64,000 nt of DNA, taken from CAVRGQ01 sp963720785. Its GTDB lineage: Bacteria > Actinomycetota > Acidimicrobiia > IMCC26256 > DASPTH01. Of the stretch, positions 8,997 through 16,837 are shown one piece after another; position 1 is the first letter of the stretch; every line of letters begins with the position of its first letter. The stretch spans positions 62,001 to 126,000 of the forward strand of contig CAVRGQ010000009.1 of assembly GCA_963720785.1 (NCBI GenBank), given 5' to 3'. A model generated the notes under the pieces. It was not told where the DNA came from. It did not search any database and saw only the letters and a list, made by a program, of their open reading frames with translations. The position numbers and the translations under genes were made by a program.

Positions 8997-9029
8997 GGTC
9001 CGCGGTCTCCCGGGTTCAGATCTGGCCGA

Positions 9030-9798
9030 TCAGATGGGGCGGGGGCTGGCGGAGCGGATGTTGGAGCGCACGCAGATGCCGGTGACGTTCGACGCCTCGT
9101 CGGACGCGAGCCACAGCACGGTGTTGGCCACCTCTTCCGGCTCGCTGAGACGACGGAGGTCGAGATCGCGCACGTGCCCTTCGACTCCGCCCGGCTGCTG
9201 CGCCAGGTACTCGACGCAGCGGCGCGGTGGCGGTGGGGCCCGGCGTGACTGCGTTGGCGCGGATGCCGTACGGCCCGTACTCCAACGCGACGGTCTCCAT
9301 GAGGTTGATCACCCCGGCCTTGGCCGCGGCGTAGCCACCGAGCGCGTATTGCCCGCCGATGCCCGCACCCGACGACATGCTCACGATCGCGCCACGGCCC
9401 GCGTCCACCATCGGCGCGAGCACCGCGCGGGTCGCGTAGAACACGGTGTCGAGGGTGAGCCGCTGCTGGAAGTGCCAGTCCTCGTCGGTGAGGTCGCCGA
9501 TGCGGCCGGTGCGCGACACGCCCACGTTGTTCGACAGCACGTCGACACGCCCGTGTTGCGCGACGGCACGCGCGATCCAGTCGTCCACCACGGCGCGATC
9601 GGTGGCGTCGCCGACCGTCACCTCGACGGTCGCACCCGTGGCCCGCAGCTCGTCACCCACCGCACCGAGCGCGTCGTCGGCGACGTCGAACAGCGAGAGC
9701 ACCGCGCCCTCCGCAGCGAAGCGCCGCGCGACCGCGCGCCCGATGCCGTTGGCCGCCGCGCTCACCAGCGCGACCTTCCCCTCGAGCCGTCCCGTCAC
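9030..9798 (-). CDS. Short-chain dehydrogenase/reductase, one frameshift
   Basis: This is a classical SDR of about 255 residues starting at GTG 9798 (RBS GGGGGAAC). Visible motifs are ALVSAAANGIGRAVARR for the cofactor, DVLSNNVGVSR (NNAG position), SMSSGAGIGGQYALGGYAAA with the active Tyr in YAAAK, and RANAVTPGPTAT. Near 9210 the frame changes and the C-terminus continues with EYLAQQPG, RRLSEPEEVANTVLWLASDE and ASNVTGICV, ending at 9030. The glycine-rich motif reads SAAANGIG rather than TGxxxGIG, a mild departure. It is next to the crotonase gene on the same strand (33 nt gap), so the two probably act in one acyl-CoA or hydroxy-acid pathway. Confidence 0.85.
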
Positions 9799-9939
9799 TG
9801 TTCCCCCGCTTGGTCGATCTCGTCCGCGACCTTCGCGGGTGCCCAGGGTACGGCGATGAGTGCACCCGTCGTCGGGCACTTCACGAATCCCTCGCGCTGC
9901 GCTCACGCGATCCGCACCGCGAGCGACGAAGGTGTCACC

Positions 9940-10929
9940 ATGGAATCGTCAAGCTCCCGACGTCGTCCGTCGTGGTCGGTACCGCTCGTCGCAGGCGCGG
10001 TCCTCGCTGCCGTGACGCTCGGCTCGGTCGGTTCGGCAGGTGCCGCGAACCGAGGGGCACCACGTGGCCCGACCAACTCCTCATTCACCACTGCCGACGG
10101 GCGCACCCGGACGTTCCGTGTGTACGTCCCGCGATCGCTACCGAAGAACCAGCGCGTTCCACTCCTCGTCGCCCTGCACGGCGGCCTGGGCTCCGGCGCG
10201 CAGTTCGAGTCGAACAGCGGCTTCGACCAGCTCGCCGACGAACACCACTTCATCGTGGTGTATCCGGACGGGATCCCGATCGGATCGAGCGGCGCCCTGG
10301 CCGACGCACGGGTGTGGAACGGCGGGCACTGCTGCGGGTCCGCCGCCCGCCTGCAGGTCGACGATGTCGGCTTCATCTCCCGGCTCGTCGACTGGGTCTC
10401 GCAGCGCCATTCGATCAATCCAGCGCGCGTGTACGCGGCCGGACACTCGAACGGGGCGATCATGGCGTATCGCCTCGCGTGCGAGCTGTCCGACAAGATC
10501 GTCGCCATCGGGGTGCAGGCGGGGTCGCTGGAGACCGACGGGTGCGAACCGCTGCACCCCGTCTCGGTGCTCCACATTCACGGCACCGCCGACCGCAACA
10601 TCCCCATCGAGGGCGGCCGGGGTGCCGGCGTCGCCGGGATCGCATTCCAGCCACCGCACGTCGCGGTGACCACCTTCGCCCGTCTCGACGGATGCCCGAC
10701 CGAGAGCTCGACGGTGACGTCGCCCACCAATTTCGACGTCACGATCGAGACCTGGCAACCGTGTCGTGAGGGGGCCACGGTGGAGTTCGTCCGGGTCGCC
10801 GGAGCGTCTCACGCCTGGATGGGCCATGCCCGCCCCCGAGCTGCCCGAGCCCTCACCGGCGCCCCATATATGAAGTACGACTCGTCGGCGGCCATCTGGG
10901 CCTTCCTCGCCGCCCACCCACGCCAATGA
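9940..10929 (+). CDS. Secreted PHB-depolymerase / feruloyl-esterase family hydrolase (LpqC-like)
   Basis: This is a 329-residue alpha/beta hydrolase with an N-terminal signal peptide: arginines at residues 7-9, then a hydrophobic core PLVAGAVLAAVTLGSVGSAG and a probable cleavage after AGA-A. The ATG at 9940 follows a GAAGG site. The nucleophile elbow is AGHSNGAIMAYRLAC. The acid is probably the Asp of HIHGTADRNIPIEGG, and the histidine lies in VAGASHAWMG. HGGLGSGAQFES forms the oxyanion region and VWNGGHCCGSA is typical of the family. It is likely exported and hydrolyses polyester or acyl-ester bonds; the substrate is unknown. It is intact, monocistronic, and on the opposite strand to both neighbours. 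Confidence 0.85.
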   Translation: MESSSSRRRPSWSVPLVAGAVLAAVTLGSVGSAGAANRGAPRGPTNSSFTTADGRTRTFRVYVPRSLPKNQRVPLLVALHGGLGSGAQFESNSGFDQLADEHHFIVVYPDGIPIGSSGALADARVWNGGHCCGSAARLQVDDVGFISRLVDWVSQRHSINPARVYAAGHSNGAIMAYRLACELSDKIVAIGVQAGSLETDGCEPLHPVSVLHIHGTADRNIPIEGGRGAGVAGIAFQPPHVAVTTFARLDGCPTESSTVTSPTNFDVTIETWQPCREGATVEFVRVAGASHAWMGHARPRAARALTGAPYMKYDSSAAIWAFLAAHPRQ

Positions 10930-10947
10930 GCAGGGTCGCCTCGGAGG

Positions 10948-11250
10948 TCAGGCAAGGTCCGGCAGGCGGTACCCGACCAACTCGACGCCCAAGCCGAAGC
11001 GGCCCTCGTCGATCCAGGTGCGGTGACGGATGGCACCGAGCAGCTCGATCGACTCGACGGGGTCGTCGTCGAGCCCGCAACGCATGACGAGCTCGCCGCA
11101 CACCCGGTGCAGGCCCCCACGGCCGTCGACCGGCTCCAGCGTGACGCAGCGGCGGCTGGTGGCCACGACCGCGAACATCCGCCACTCACCGTCCGCGCCG
11201 AAGCGACAGCGGACCTGTCGCCCCGTGGTCGGTGTGTCGATCACTGCCAT
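10948..11250 (-). CDS. Small hypothetical protein
   Basis: This is a 100-residue soluble protein that I do not recognise. The preferred start is the ATG at 11250 (MAVIDTPTTGRQVRCRFG) because GAGGGG precedes it by about 8 nt; a longer frame to 11433 exists but runs through a tandem repeat. It is rich in predicted short beta strands (WRMFAVVATSRRCVTLEPV, GLGVELVGYRLPDLA), which suggests a small beta-barrel. It lacks the RxxxR and DxSxxG signature needed to call it PilZ. It is divergent from the PqqD-like gene. Confidence 0.45.
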   Translation of the reverse strand: MAVIDTPTTGRQVRCRFGADGEWRMFAVVATSRRCVTLEPVDGRGGLHRVCGELVMRCGLDDDPVESIELLGAIRHRTWIDEGRFGLGVELVGYRLPDLA

Positions 11251-11262
11251 TGCGGTGCCCCT

Positions 11263-11304
11263 CGCCATTCGCACGTCGCCATTCGCACGTCGCCATTCGC
11301 ACAC
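11263..11304. repeat. 14-bp tandem repeat, three copies
   Basis: The unit CGCCATTCGCACGT is repeated at 11263-11276 and 11277-11290, with a third copy at 11291-11304 differing in its last two bases. It lies just upstream of the small gene at 11250. Each minus-strand unit contains an ATG in a different frame, because 14 is not a multiple of three, so copy-number change would alter which upstream ATGs are in frame. Confidence 0.85.
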
Positions 11305-11459
11305 GTCCGCGCGCACGATGCCCCAAGTTCGGCCACCGTAGGCACGACCGTGAGCCGCGATCCCCCACGTGTGGCACACGTCACACGTTGCTGGCCGACT
11401 GACTGCGCCCGAGGGGTGCCGAGCAGGAAGCAACCGGTGAGCGCGGTCGCGGAAATGGG

Positions 11460-11465
11460 TAGCCT
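11460..11465 (+). promoter_or_regulatory. Leaderless-type -10 element before the PqqD-like gene
   Basis: TAGCCT lies 6 nt upstream of the ATG at 11472, and there is no ribosome binding site in the gap. It matches the TAGnnT pattern seen at the same distance before several other starts in this window (26087, 26198, 23350, 29361, 46946). Confidence 0.5.
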
Positions 11466-11471
11466 CCAGAG

Positions 11472-11936
11472 ATGCCCGGCGAAGGACGATTCATCGGCGT
11501 CGACGCGGCCCGCAGCTCGTACGACACGGTCGACGGTGAGACGGTCATCCTCGACTCCAGCACCGGCGTGCTGACCCTCCTCGTGGGGATCGGGCCCGGC
11601 ATCTGGGAACGACTCGTCGGCGGCGCCGACCGGGAGGCGCTCCTCGCCGAGATCGCCGGCACCTACGACGACGTCGCGGCGGCCGCGGCAGGCTCCTTCC
11701 TCGACGAACTGCTCGCCGCCGAACTCGTCGTGCCCTGCGGCGAGGCCACACCCGGCGATGCCGCGCCGGCGCCGTGGCCCGCCGAGTACCGCGCGCCGCA
11801 GATCGAGGTCTACGACGACATCGCCGACATCATGATGATGGATCCGATCCACGAGGTCGACCAGACCCGGGGATGGCCCCGCCCGGTCGACGGCAATGGC
11901 CACGGAGCGGGCAACGGAGCCCACCCGGCCGAGTGA
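11472..11936 (+). CDS. PqqD-like (RiPP recognition element) protein with conserved acidic C-terminal tail
   Basis: This 154-residue protein is probably made from a leaderless mRNA. Residues 1-85 form a PqqD-like winged-helix module (DGETVILDSSTGVLTLL, GIGPGIWERLVGGAD, SFLDELLAAELVV). This is the fold that binds leader peptides in many RiPP pathways. After a Pro/Ala linker there is a distinctive tail at about 107-137: EYRAPQIEVYDDIADI, then MMMDPIHEVDQTRGWP, and a Gly/His-rich end. I recall similar tails on PqqD-like proteins beside HPr-kinase-like genes, but this needs a search. Downstream lie an HPr-kinase-like protein and three glycosyltransferases. The tail may be a substrate or docking peptide joined to its own recognition domain; that is inference. 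Confidence 0.75.
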   Translation: MPGEGRFIGVDAARSSYDTVDGETVILDSSTGVLTLLVGIGPGIWERLVGGADREALLAEIAGTYDDVAAAAAGSFLDELLAAELVVPCGEATPGDAAPAPWPAEYRAPQIEVYDDIADIMMMDPIHEVDQTRGWPRPVDGNGHGAGNGAHPAE

Positions 11937-12740
11937 GCGTCTCCGCCGCAGCTGAACCGACGACCTTGCTCCACCTCGACGTCGCCGGCCGCCCGCTCCG
12001 CGTCGAGGCTCACGGCAGTGCCGCCCGAGCCGCGGTCGTTCCTGCCCTCGGGCACCTCGCGACCAGGCGACCCACTACCGGGGCGCTGCCGTTCCGGGTG
12101 TGGAGCGCCGACGACGTCCACCCCTTGTGGGAGCCCGCTGCGCGGGGGCCCACGCGCCTCGGTGACGTCGGGCTGGCCGTGTCCCGCCCCGAGCCACCCG
12201 CGCTCGAGGTGTTCATCCCGGCGAGGTGATCGAGCTCTGGGGCACTCCCGCCGGGCTCGCGGCGGGCGACACGATCGCCCATCCTGCGGGCACCGCCATG
12301 GCCGCATGGCTCGCGACCTCCGGCGCCCAGGTGCTGCACGTGGGCGCGGTCGCCTTCGACGACCACGCCGCGCTGATCGTGGGCGCCGGCGGCGCGGGCA
12401 AATCGACCACCGTCGTGGCGAGCGGACTCGGCGGCGCGCAGATCCTCGGCGACGACATGTGCCTCGTCGATCGCGACGCCACCACCGGCGAGGCGCGCGT
12501 CCACGCGCTGTACGCCACGGTGAAGCTGAACGGCGACAACGCGGTGCGTCTCGGACTGGACGACTGGCCGGTGCTCGGCGTGACGCCGAAGGCCAAGCGG
12601 GTGCTGGCGATCGCGGCGCCGCTGCGGCTGCGGGCCACCGCTCCGGTGCGCGCGCTCGTCGCGTTGGAGCCGAGCGACGCCGTGGCAATCACCGCGCCGC
12701 GGCGCCTGAGCCCACGCGAGGCATTCCGCGTCCTCGTCCC
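11933..12740 (+). CDS. HPr-kinase-like P-loop protein, frameshifted; 3' end uncertain
   Basis: Translation starts at GTG 11933, overlapping the PqqD-like stop (GTGA). The N-terminal domain (LLHLDVAGRPLRVEAHGSAA, FRVWSADDVHPLWEP) reads to a stop at 12229. The protein clearly continues in the next frame (HPGE, then VIELWGTPAGLAAGDTIAHP), so a single missing base near 12214 is likely. The C-terminal half has the Walker A loop GAGGAGKSTTVVASG, then GDDMCLVDRDATTGEARVHA and LYATVKLNGDNAV, as in the HPr serine kinase/phosphorylase-like proteins of RiPP and polysaccharide loci. The partner of true HPr kinase is absent here; homologues in some lasso-peptide clusters phosphorylate the precursor. The end merges abruptly with the next gene (RLSPREAFRVLVPT), and the real stop cannot be placed. 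Confidence 0.7.
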
Positions 12741-12745
12741 CACCG

Positions 12746-13906
12746 GTGTTCGAGGTGGTGCGCGCCGTGCAACCCGCGACGTTGCTGCTCGTCGCCGACG
12801 GCCCGCGCGTCGACCGTCCCGACGACGCGGCGCGCTGCGAGGCCGTGCGCGCGATCGTCGCCGACGTCGACTGGTCCTGCACCGTCGTGCGCGACTTCAG
12901 CGACGACAACCTCGGCTGTGACCGTCGGATCGTCACCGGCCTCGACCACGCGTTCTCCGTCGTCGATCGTGCGATCGTGCTCGAGGACGACATCGTCGCC
13001 CACCCCAGCTTCTTCCCCTGGTGCGCGGCAATGCTCGACCGTTACGCGGACGCACCGGACGTGCTGCACGTGTCGGGCCGCAACGACCTCGGTCGGTACG
13101 GCCCGCCCGGCGCCGAACACCTCCTCGTCCGACGCGGCTCCGGCAACGGCTGGGCCACCTGGGCGGAGGCCTGGCAGGCCGTCGACCCCGCGTTGGGGAC
13201 CGCACCCCACGACCTCCATGCCACCACCGATCGTGTCGACGAACTGGCCCTCGACCCGCTCGTGCGCGCCCACCTGCGGTGCCTGGTCGATGCGGCCGCG
13301 TCCGGTGCGTTGGGCGCCTGGGACTGCACCTGGTGGGCGTCGTGCGTCCTGGCCGACGGTTGGGCGGTCGTGCCGCCCGTGAACCTGGTGCACAACTGCG
13401 GCTACGGCCCCGATGCGAACCGCACCACCAATGCCGACGACTTCCGCGCCTTCCTCCCGGTGGGCGTGGTGCCCGCCCCCGTCGACACCGAGCCGTCCGC
13501 GCGCCCAGCCCCCGATCCCGGCTACGACCGCTGGTCGCTGCTCGTCGACCTCATGGCCACGTACACGCGGCCGGAGACCGTGGCGCGTCTGGCGCGGTCG
13601 CGGCACGTCCTCGCGCGTGCTGACGGCCCGATCGACGCCGACCTCCTGCACCATCTCGCGCCCTTCGACCACGTCGACGAGTCGCTCGCCGCGCTCGCGC
13701 ACCTCCGCGCCGCCGGCCTCGACCACGCGCAGCTCGCCGCGCTCGAAGCCGCGCTCCGCACCTCGGTTGCACAGGGAGCCGGCACATGGCCGGGGACGCC
13801 GGCGAGATCGGCGTCGTCGTCGCCGTGCGCAACGGCGTCGACACGCTCGGTGCGGCGCTCGACACCATCCTGGCGCAGTCCCCCGCCCCGAGCGACGTAC
13901 TCGTGA
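12746..13906 (+). CDS. Glycosyltransferase, HlpA-like GT-A family (N-terminus apparently missing)
   Basis: The sequence begins in the middle of a recognisable glycosyltransferase: FEVVRAVQPATLLLVADGPR, RDFSDDNLGCDRRIVTGLD, RAIVLEDDIVAHPSFFPWC with an acidic EDD metal motif, and GNGWATWAEAW. The family normally starts about 20 residues earlier with a beta strand and an NRP motif. Another frame just upstream reads IPRPRPHR, so the start is probably hidden by an indel or lost at the junction with the HPr-kinase-like gene. The last ~40 codons overlap the next gene and may be out of frame. It probably transfers a sugar to a surface glycan or a modified peptide. Confidence 0.65.
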   Translation: MFEVVRAVQPATLLLVADGPRVDRPDDAARCEAVRAIVADVDWSCTVVRDFSDDNLGCDRRIVTGLDHAFSVVDRAIVLEDDIVAHPSFFPWCAAMLDRYADAPDVLHVSGRNDLGRYGPPGAEHLLVRRGSGNGWATWAEAWQAVDPALGTAPHDLHATTDRVDELALDPLVRAHLRCLVDAAASGALGAWDCTWWASCVLADGWAVVPPVNLVHNCGYGPDANRTTNADDFRAFLPVGVVPAPVDTEPSARPAPDPGYDRWSLLVDLMATYTRPETVARLARSRHVLARADGPIDADLLHHLAPFDHVDESLAALAHLRAAGLDHAQLAALEAALRTSVAQGAGTWPGTPARSASSSPCATASTRSVRRSTPSWRSPPPRATYS

Positions 13907-14476
13907 TCGACGGCGCGTCGACCGACGGCAGCGCCGAGCTTGCCGCGAGCTACGCCCACGCCGGCGTCCGCGTCGTCGCCCAGGCGGGCCGCGGGCTCGG
14001 AGGCGCGCGGAACGAGGCCCTGGCGAAGATGCGAGGGGAGCTGATTGCCTTCTGCGACAGCGACGACCGCTGGCCGCCGGGCTCCCTCGCGGCGCGCGTC
14101 GCCCATCTGGCGAGCACCGCCGCCTGCGATGCGGTGATCGGTACCGTGGTCGCCGAAGCCCTCGATGCCGACGACGTACCCGCCGGTCAACGCGAGCGGC
14201 TCGGCGTACCCATGCCCGGCTTCACGCCGGGTGCGCTCCTCGCCCGGCGCTCGGTGTTCGACGCGATCGGGCCGTTCGCCGAGGAGATGCGCATCGGCGC
14301 CGACACCGACTGGTTCGTACGCCTGGCGTTGTCGGGGCTGCGGCTCGACCGCATCGACGACGTCGTGCTCCTCAAGGGCGTGCGTCGCGGCGAGTCTCTC
14401 GGTTGACGTCGAGACGTACCGCCGGGAGCTGCTCACCGTCGCGCGCGCGTACATCACGCGTCGCCGGGCGACGTAG
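13786..14476 (+). CDS. Family 2 glycosyltransferase, one frameshift
   Basis: This is a soluble GT2 enzyme of about 229 residues, with an ATG at 13786 preceded by AGGGA. It shows the nucleotide-binding start GVVVAVRNGVDTLGAALDTI, VIDGASTDGS, GLGGARNEALAKM and the metal DxD within FCDSDDRW. Acceptor-side residues include GADTDWFVRLALSG. The frame breaks near 14395 (stop TGA at 14404), and SLSVDVETYRRELLTVARAY continues in another frame to 14476. It has no membrane anchor. It lies between two other glycosyltransferases in the same run. Confidence 0.83.
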
Positions 14477-14490
14477 CCGGGACGAGACCC

Positions 14491-15931
14491 GTGCCCGATC
14501 CGACGCATGTCCTGCACGTCATCCCGCGCTGCATCGGCGGTGGGCCCGAACGCTCGATCCTCGCGCTCGCACGCGAGACCGCCGCGCTCGGCGTCGACCA
14601 CCGTCACACCGTCGCAGTGCTCGATCCGCCCGACACTCCGGCCATGTTCCTCCAGGCCCGCCGGCTCGGGATCACGCTCGCGATCGCACCCGCGCCCGAC
14701 GAGCTCGTCGGCCTCGCGGCGGATGCCGACGTGGTGCAGGTGCACTACTGGAACCATCCGGCATTGAGCACCACCTTGCGGAGCGTGACCGTGCCGGACG
14801 CGCGGGTGTTGCTGTGGTGCCACGTGCTCGGTGTACACGCGCCGCAGGTGCTCACGGGCGACGTCGCCCGCTACGCGGATCGCCTCGTGCTCATCAGCGA
14901 CGCGTCGTCGGCCGCCGAGGGCACCCACGCCGCGGTCGCCGCCGGCATCCCCGTCGACGTGGTGCCCGCACTGACCGACCAGAGTCGGCTCGACGGCTTC
15001 ACGCCGCGGGCCCACGACGGCTGTGTGGTCGGATACCTCGGTGTCGTCAACGCCGCGAAGATGCACCCGCACTTCGCCGAGATGTGCGCCGCGGTCACGC
15101 ACCCCGACGCGCGATTCGAGGTGTACGGCGGTGGCGGCGGTGAGGAGGAGCTCACCCGGCGCGCGACCGAGCTCGGCATCGCGGAGCGCCTCGTGGCGCA
15201 CGGCCCGACCGAGGACGTGCGCCACGCACTGGAGGGCATGGACGTGTTCGGCTATCCCCTCGCGGTCGATTCGTACGCGACGAGCGAGAAGGTGCTGCAG
15301 GAGGCGATGTGGGTGGGCCTCCCGCCGGTGATCCTCGCCCACGGCGGCGCGGCCGGGATGGTCACCGACGGGGAGACCGGTCTCGTCGCCGACGACGAGA
15401 CCGCGTACGTGCGTGCCGTCGATCGCCTGGTCGCCGACCCCGCGCTCCGGGCGCGACTCGGGGCCGCGGCGCGCGCCCACGCGCGCACGACCTACGACCC
15501 GGTGCGCCAGACCCGCGCGGTGCTCACCATCGTCGACAACCTGCTGCGACAGCCGCGGCGCGCCGCGACTGCCGCTCCCGGGAGGCGACGACGCGCCCGG
15601 CGCCGGCTTCGTTCGCTCCCTCGGCTACCAGGCCGGCGCGTTCGCAGTGAGCCTGGCGGGTCCGACTGCGGGCCCGGATGCCGATGCCGCGGTCGCGGCG
15701 GCTGATCGCGAGATCGCGGCCTCCGGTGACCTCGTCGCGCGCGCCGAGGGCGGCGTGATCCACCACCGGAACGCCTTCCCCGACGACCCGCACCTGCTGC
15801 TGTGGTCGGGACTCGTCGCCACCGGATCCGGTGATCACGACATCGCACGCGCCGAGTTCGCCGCCGCGCAGGCGCGCGGCCTGGGCGACGACCGCCCGGC
15901 GCGCTACGCCACGGACCTCGACCGCTCCTGA
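14491..15931 (+). CDS. Family 4 glycosyltransferase, one frameshift
   Basis: This is a GT-B-fold enzyme of about 480 residues starting at GTG 14491. The N-domain has LHVIPRCIGGGPERSIL and VVQVHYWNHPAL. The C-domain has GYLGVVNAAKMHPHFAEM, GPTEDVRHALEGMDVFGYPL and the donor-binding ATSEKVLQEAMWVGLPPVIL (an E...E arrangement). Near 15570 the frame changes, and an extra C-terminal region with FVRSLGYQAGAFAVSLAG and LLLWSGLVATGSGDHDIAR continues to 15931. That extension resembles a TPR-like tail and is unusual for GT4. It is the last gene of the PqqD/HPr-kinase/glycosyltransferase run. Confidence 0.8.
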
Positions 15932-16213
15932 CCGGGCACGGGCGGCGCCGCAGTGAGCGGTGTCTCGATTGCTGTCATCCCGCCGCCCCTTGTCGACCCC
16001 TGGGTGATCGACACCCGGTCGTTCCCGATCGGCAACCGCCGACAGGACTCCGAGGCGGAGTCCCGCTGGGGTGTCACACGTCGCGTTGGCCCGCGGCCGC
16101 GTCGTGACGATCGCTCGGGTCCGGTTGCCGGCGGCGACTCTCGCGGTTCGTCGTTGCGTCGGTTGCGATGCCTGGCGACACCGGCGAGACTGCGGGCCCG
16201 ACTGGAGGCGCCC
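15932..16213. other. Non-coding gap before the lipoprotein gene
   Basis: An open frame crosses this stretch into the lipoprotein, but its residues are arginine-rich with no family resemblance, and the lipoprotein has its own ribosome binding site and signal peptide. I treat the 282 nt as untranslated and probably promoter-bearing. No repeat or RNA gene is recognised. Confidence 0.4.
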
Positions 16214-16813
16214 ATGTTCGCCACACCGACCACAAGTGCATCCGCGGCTCCGAGCGCGCCGCGTTCCGCCGGCAGGCGTGGTGTGCAGGGCGGCCGCATC
16301 GCCGTCGTCTGCGCGTCCATCGCGATCATGATCGTCGTGAGCGGCTGCTCCTCGGGCAGCGACAGCAACGCGAAGAAGACCACGACTACCGTCGCAGCCG
16401 CGGCCACGACGACCGTTGCGGCCGGCAACAACAACTCGGGCAACAACAACTCCGGCGGCAGCGGTCAGAGCTCCTCGGGCACCACGCCTTCAGGTCCCGC
16501 ACCCGCGATCGCCACCTTCGTGACCCCGGACAACATCGACTGTCACAACGGCAACCAGCAGAACTTCAGTGCGAGTTGGACCACCACCAACGCAGTGAAG
16601 ACGACCATCTCGATCGACGGCCCCGGCGTCTACAAGACCTACGGCGCCAACGGGTCCGACAGCCTCCCGTTCAACTGCTCCTCGTCGCACAGCTTCCTGC
16701 TGACGGCCTACGGAGCGGACGGCCGGACCGCGACGCGGACCATCACGTTGCAGCCCCGCAACGTGCAGACCCCGACCACCGACACGACCCCGGGCTCCAC
16801 CACGACGACCTGA
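16214..16813 (+). CDS. Putative lipoprotein with Thr/Asn-rich linker and Ig-like C-terminal domain
   Basis: This 199-residue exported protein starts at ATG 16214 after GGAGG. A positively charged start is followed by a hydrophobic stretch (IAVVCASIAIMIVVSGC) ending in a lipobox (VSGC), so the mature protein should be a membrane-anchored lipoprotein. Next comes a low-complexity linker of Thr, Ala and Asn-Gly-Ser repeats. The C-terminal ~100 residues look like a beta-sandwich: ASWTTTNAVKTTISIDGPG, two cysteines (DCHN and FNCSSS) and LLTAYGADGRTATRTITL. The protein is paralogous to the convergent lipoprotein at 16838-17470. Its role is unknown. Confidence 0.65.
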   Translation: MFATPTTSASAAPSAPRSAGRRGVQGGRIAVVCASIAIMIVVSGCSSGSDSNAKKTTTTVAAAATTTVAAGNNNSGNNNSGGSGQSSSGTTPSGPAPAIATFVTPDNIDCHNGNQQNFSASWTTTNAVKTTISIDGPGVYKTYGANGSDSLPFNCSSSHSFLLTAYGADGRTATRTITLQPRNVQTPTTDTTPGSTTTT

Positions 16814-16837
16814 CGAACATGGTCGCCGGCGAGCCGG

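Noticed and set aside
10948..11250. PilZ domain for the small protein
   Set aside because: It is beta-rich and contains arginines, but RxxxR and D/NxSxxG are absent, so a c-di-GMP receptor role is unsupported despite the GGDEF-EAL gene nearby.
11263..11304. CRISPR array
   Set aside because: The units are 14 bp and directly abutting with no spacers; no cas gene is present.
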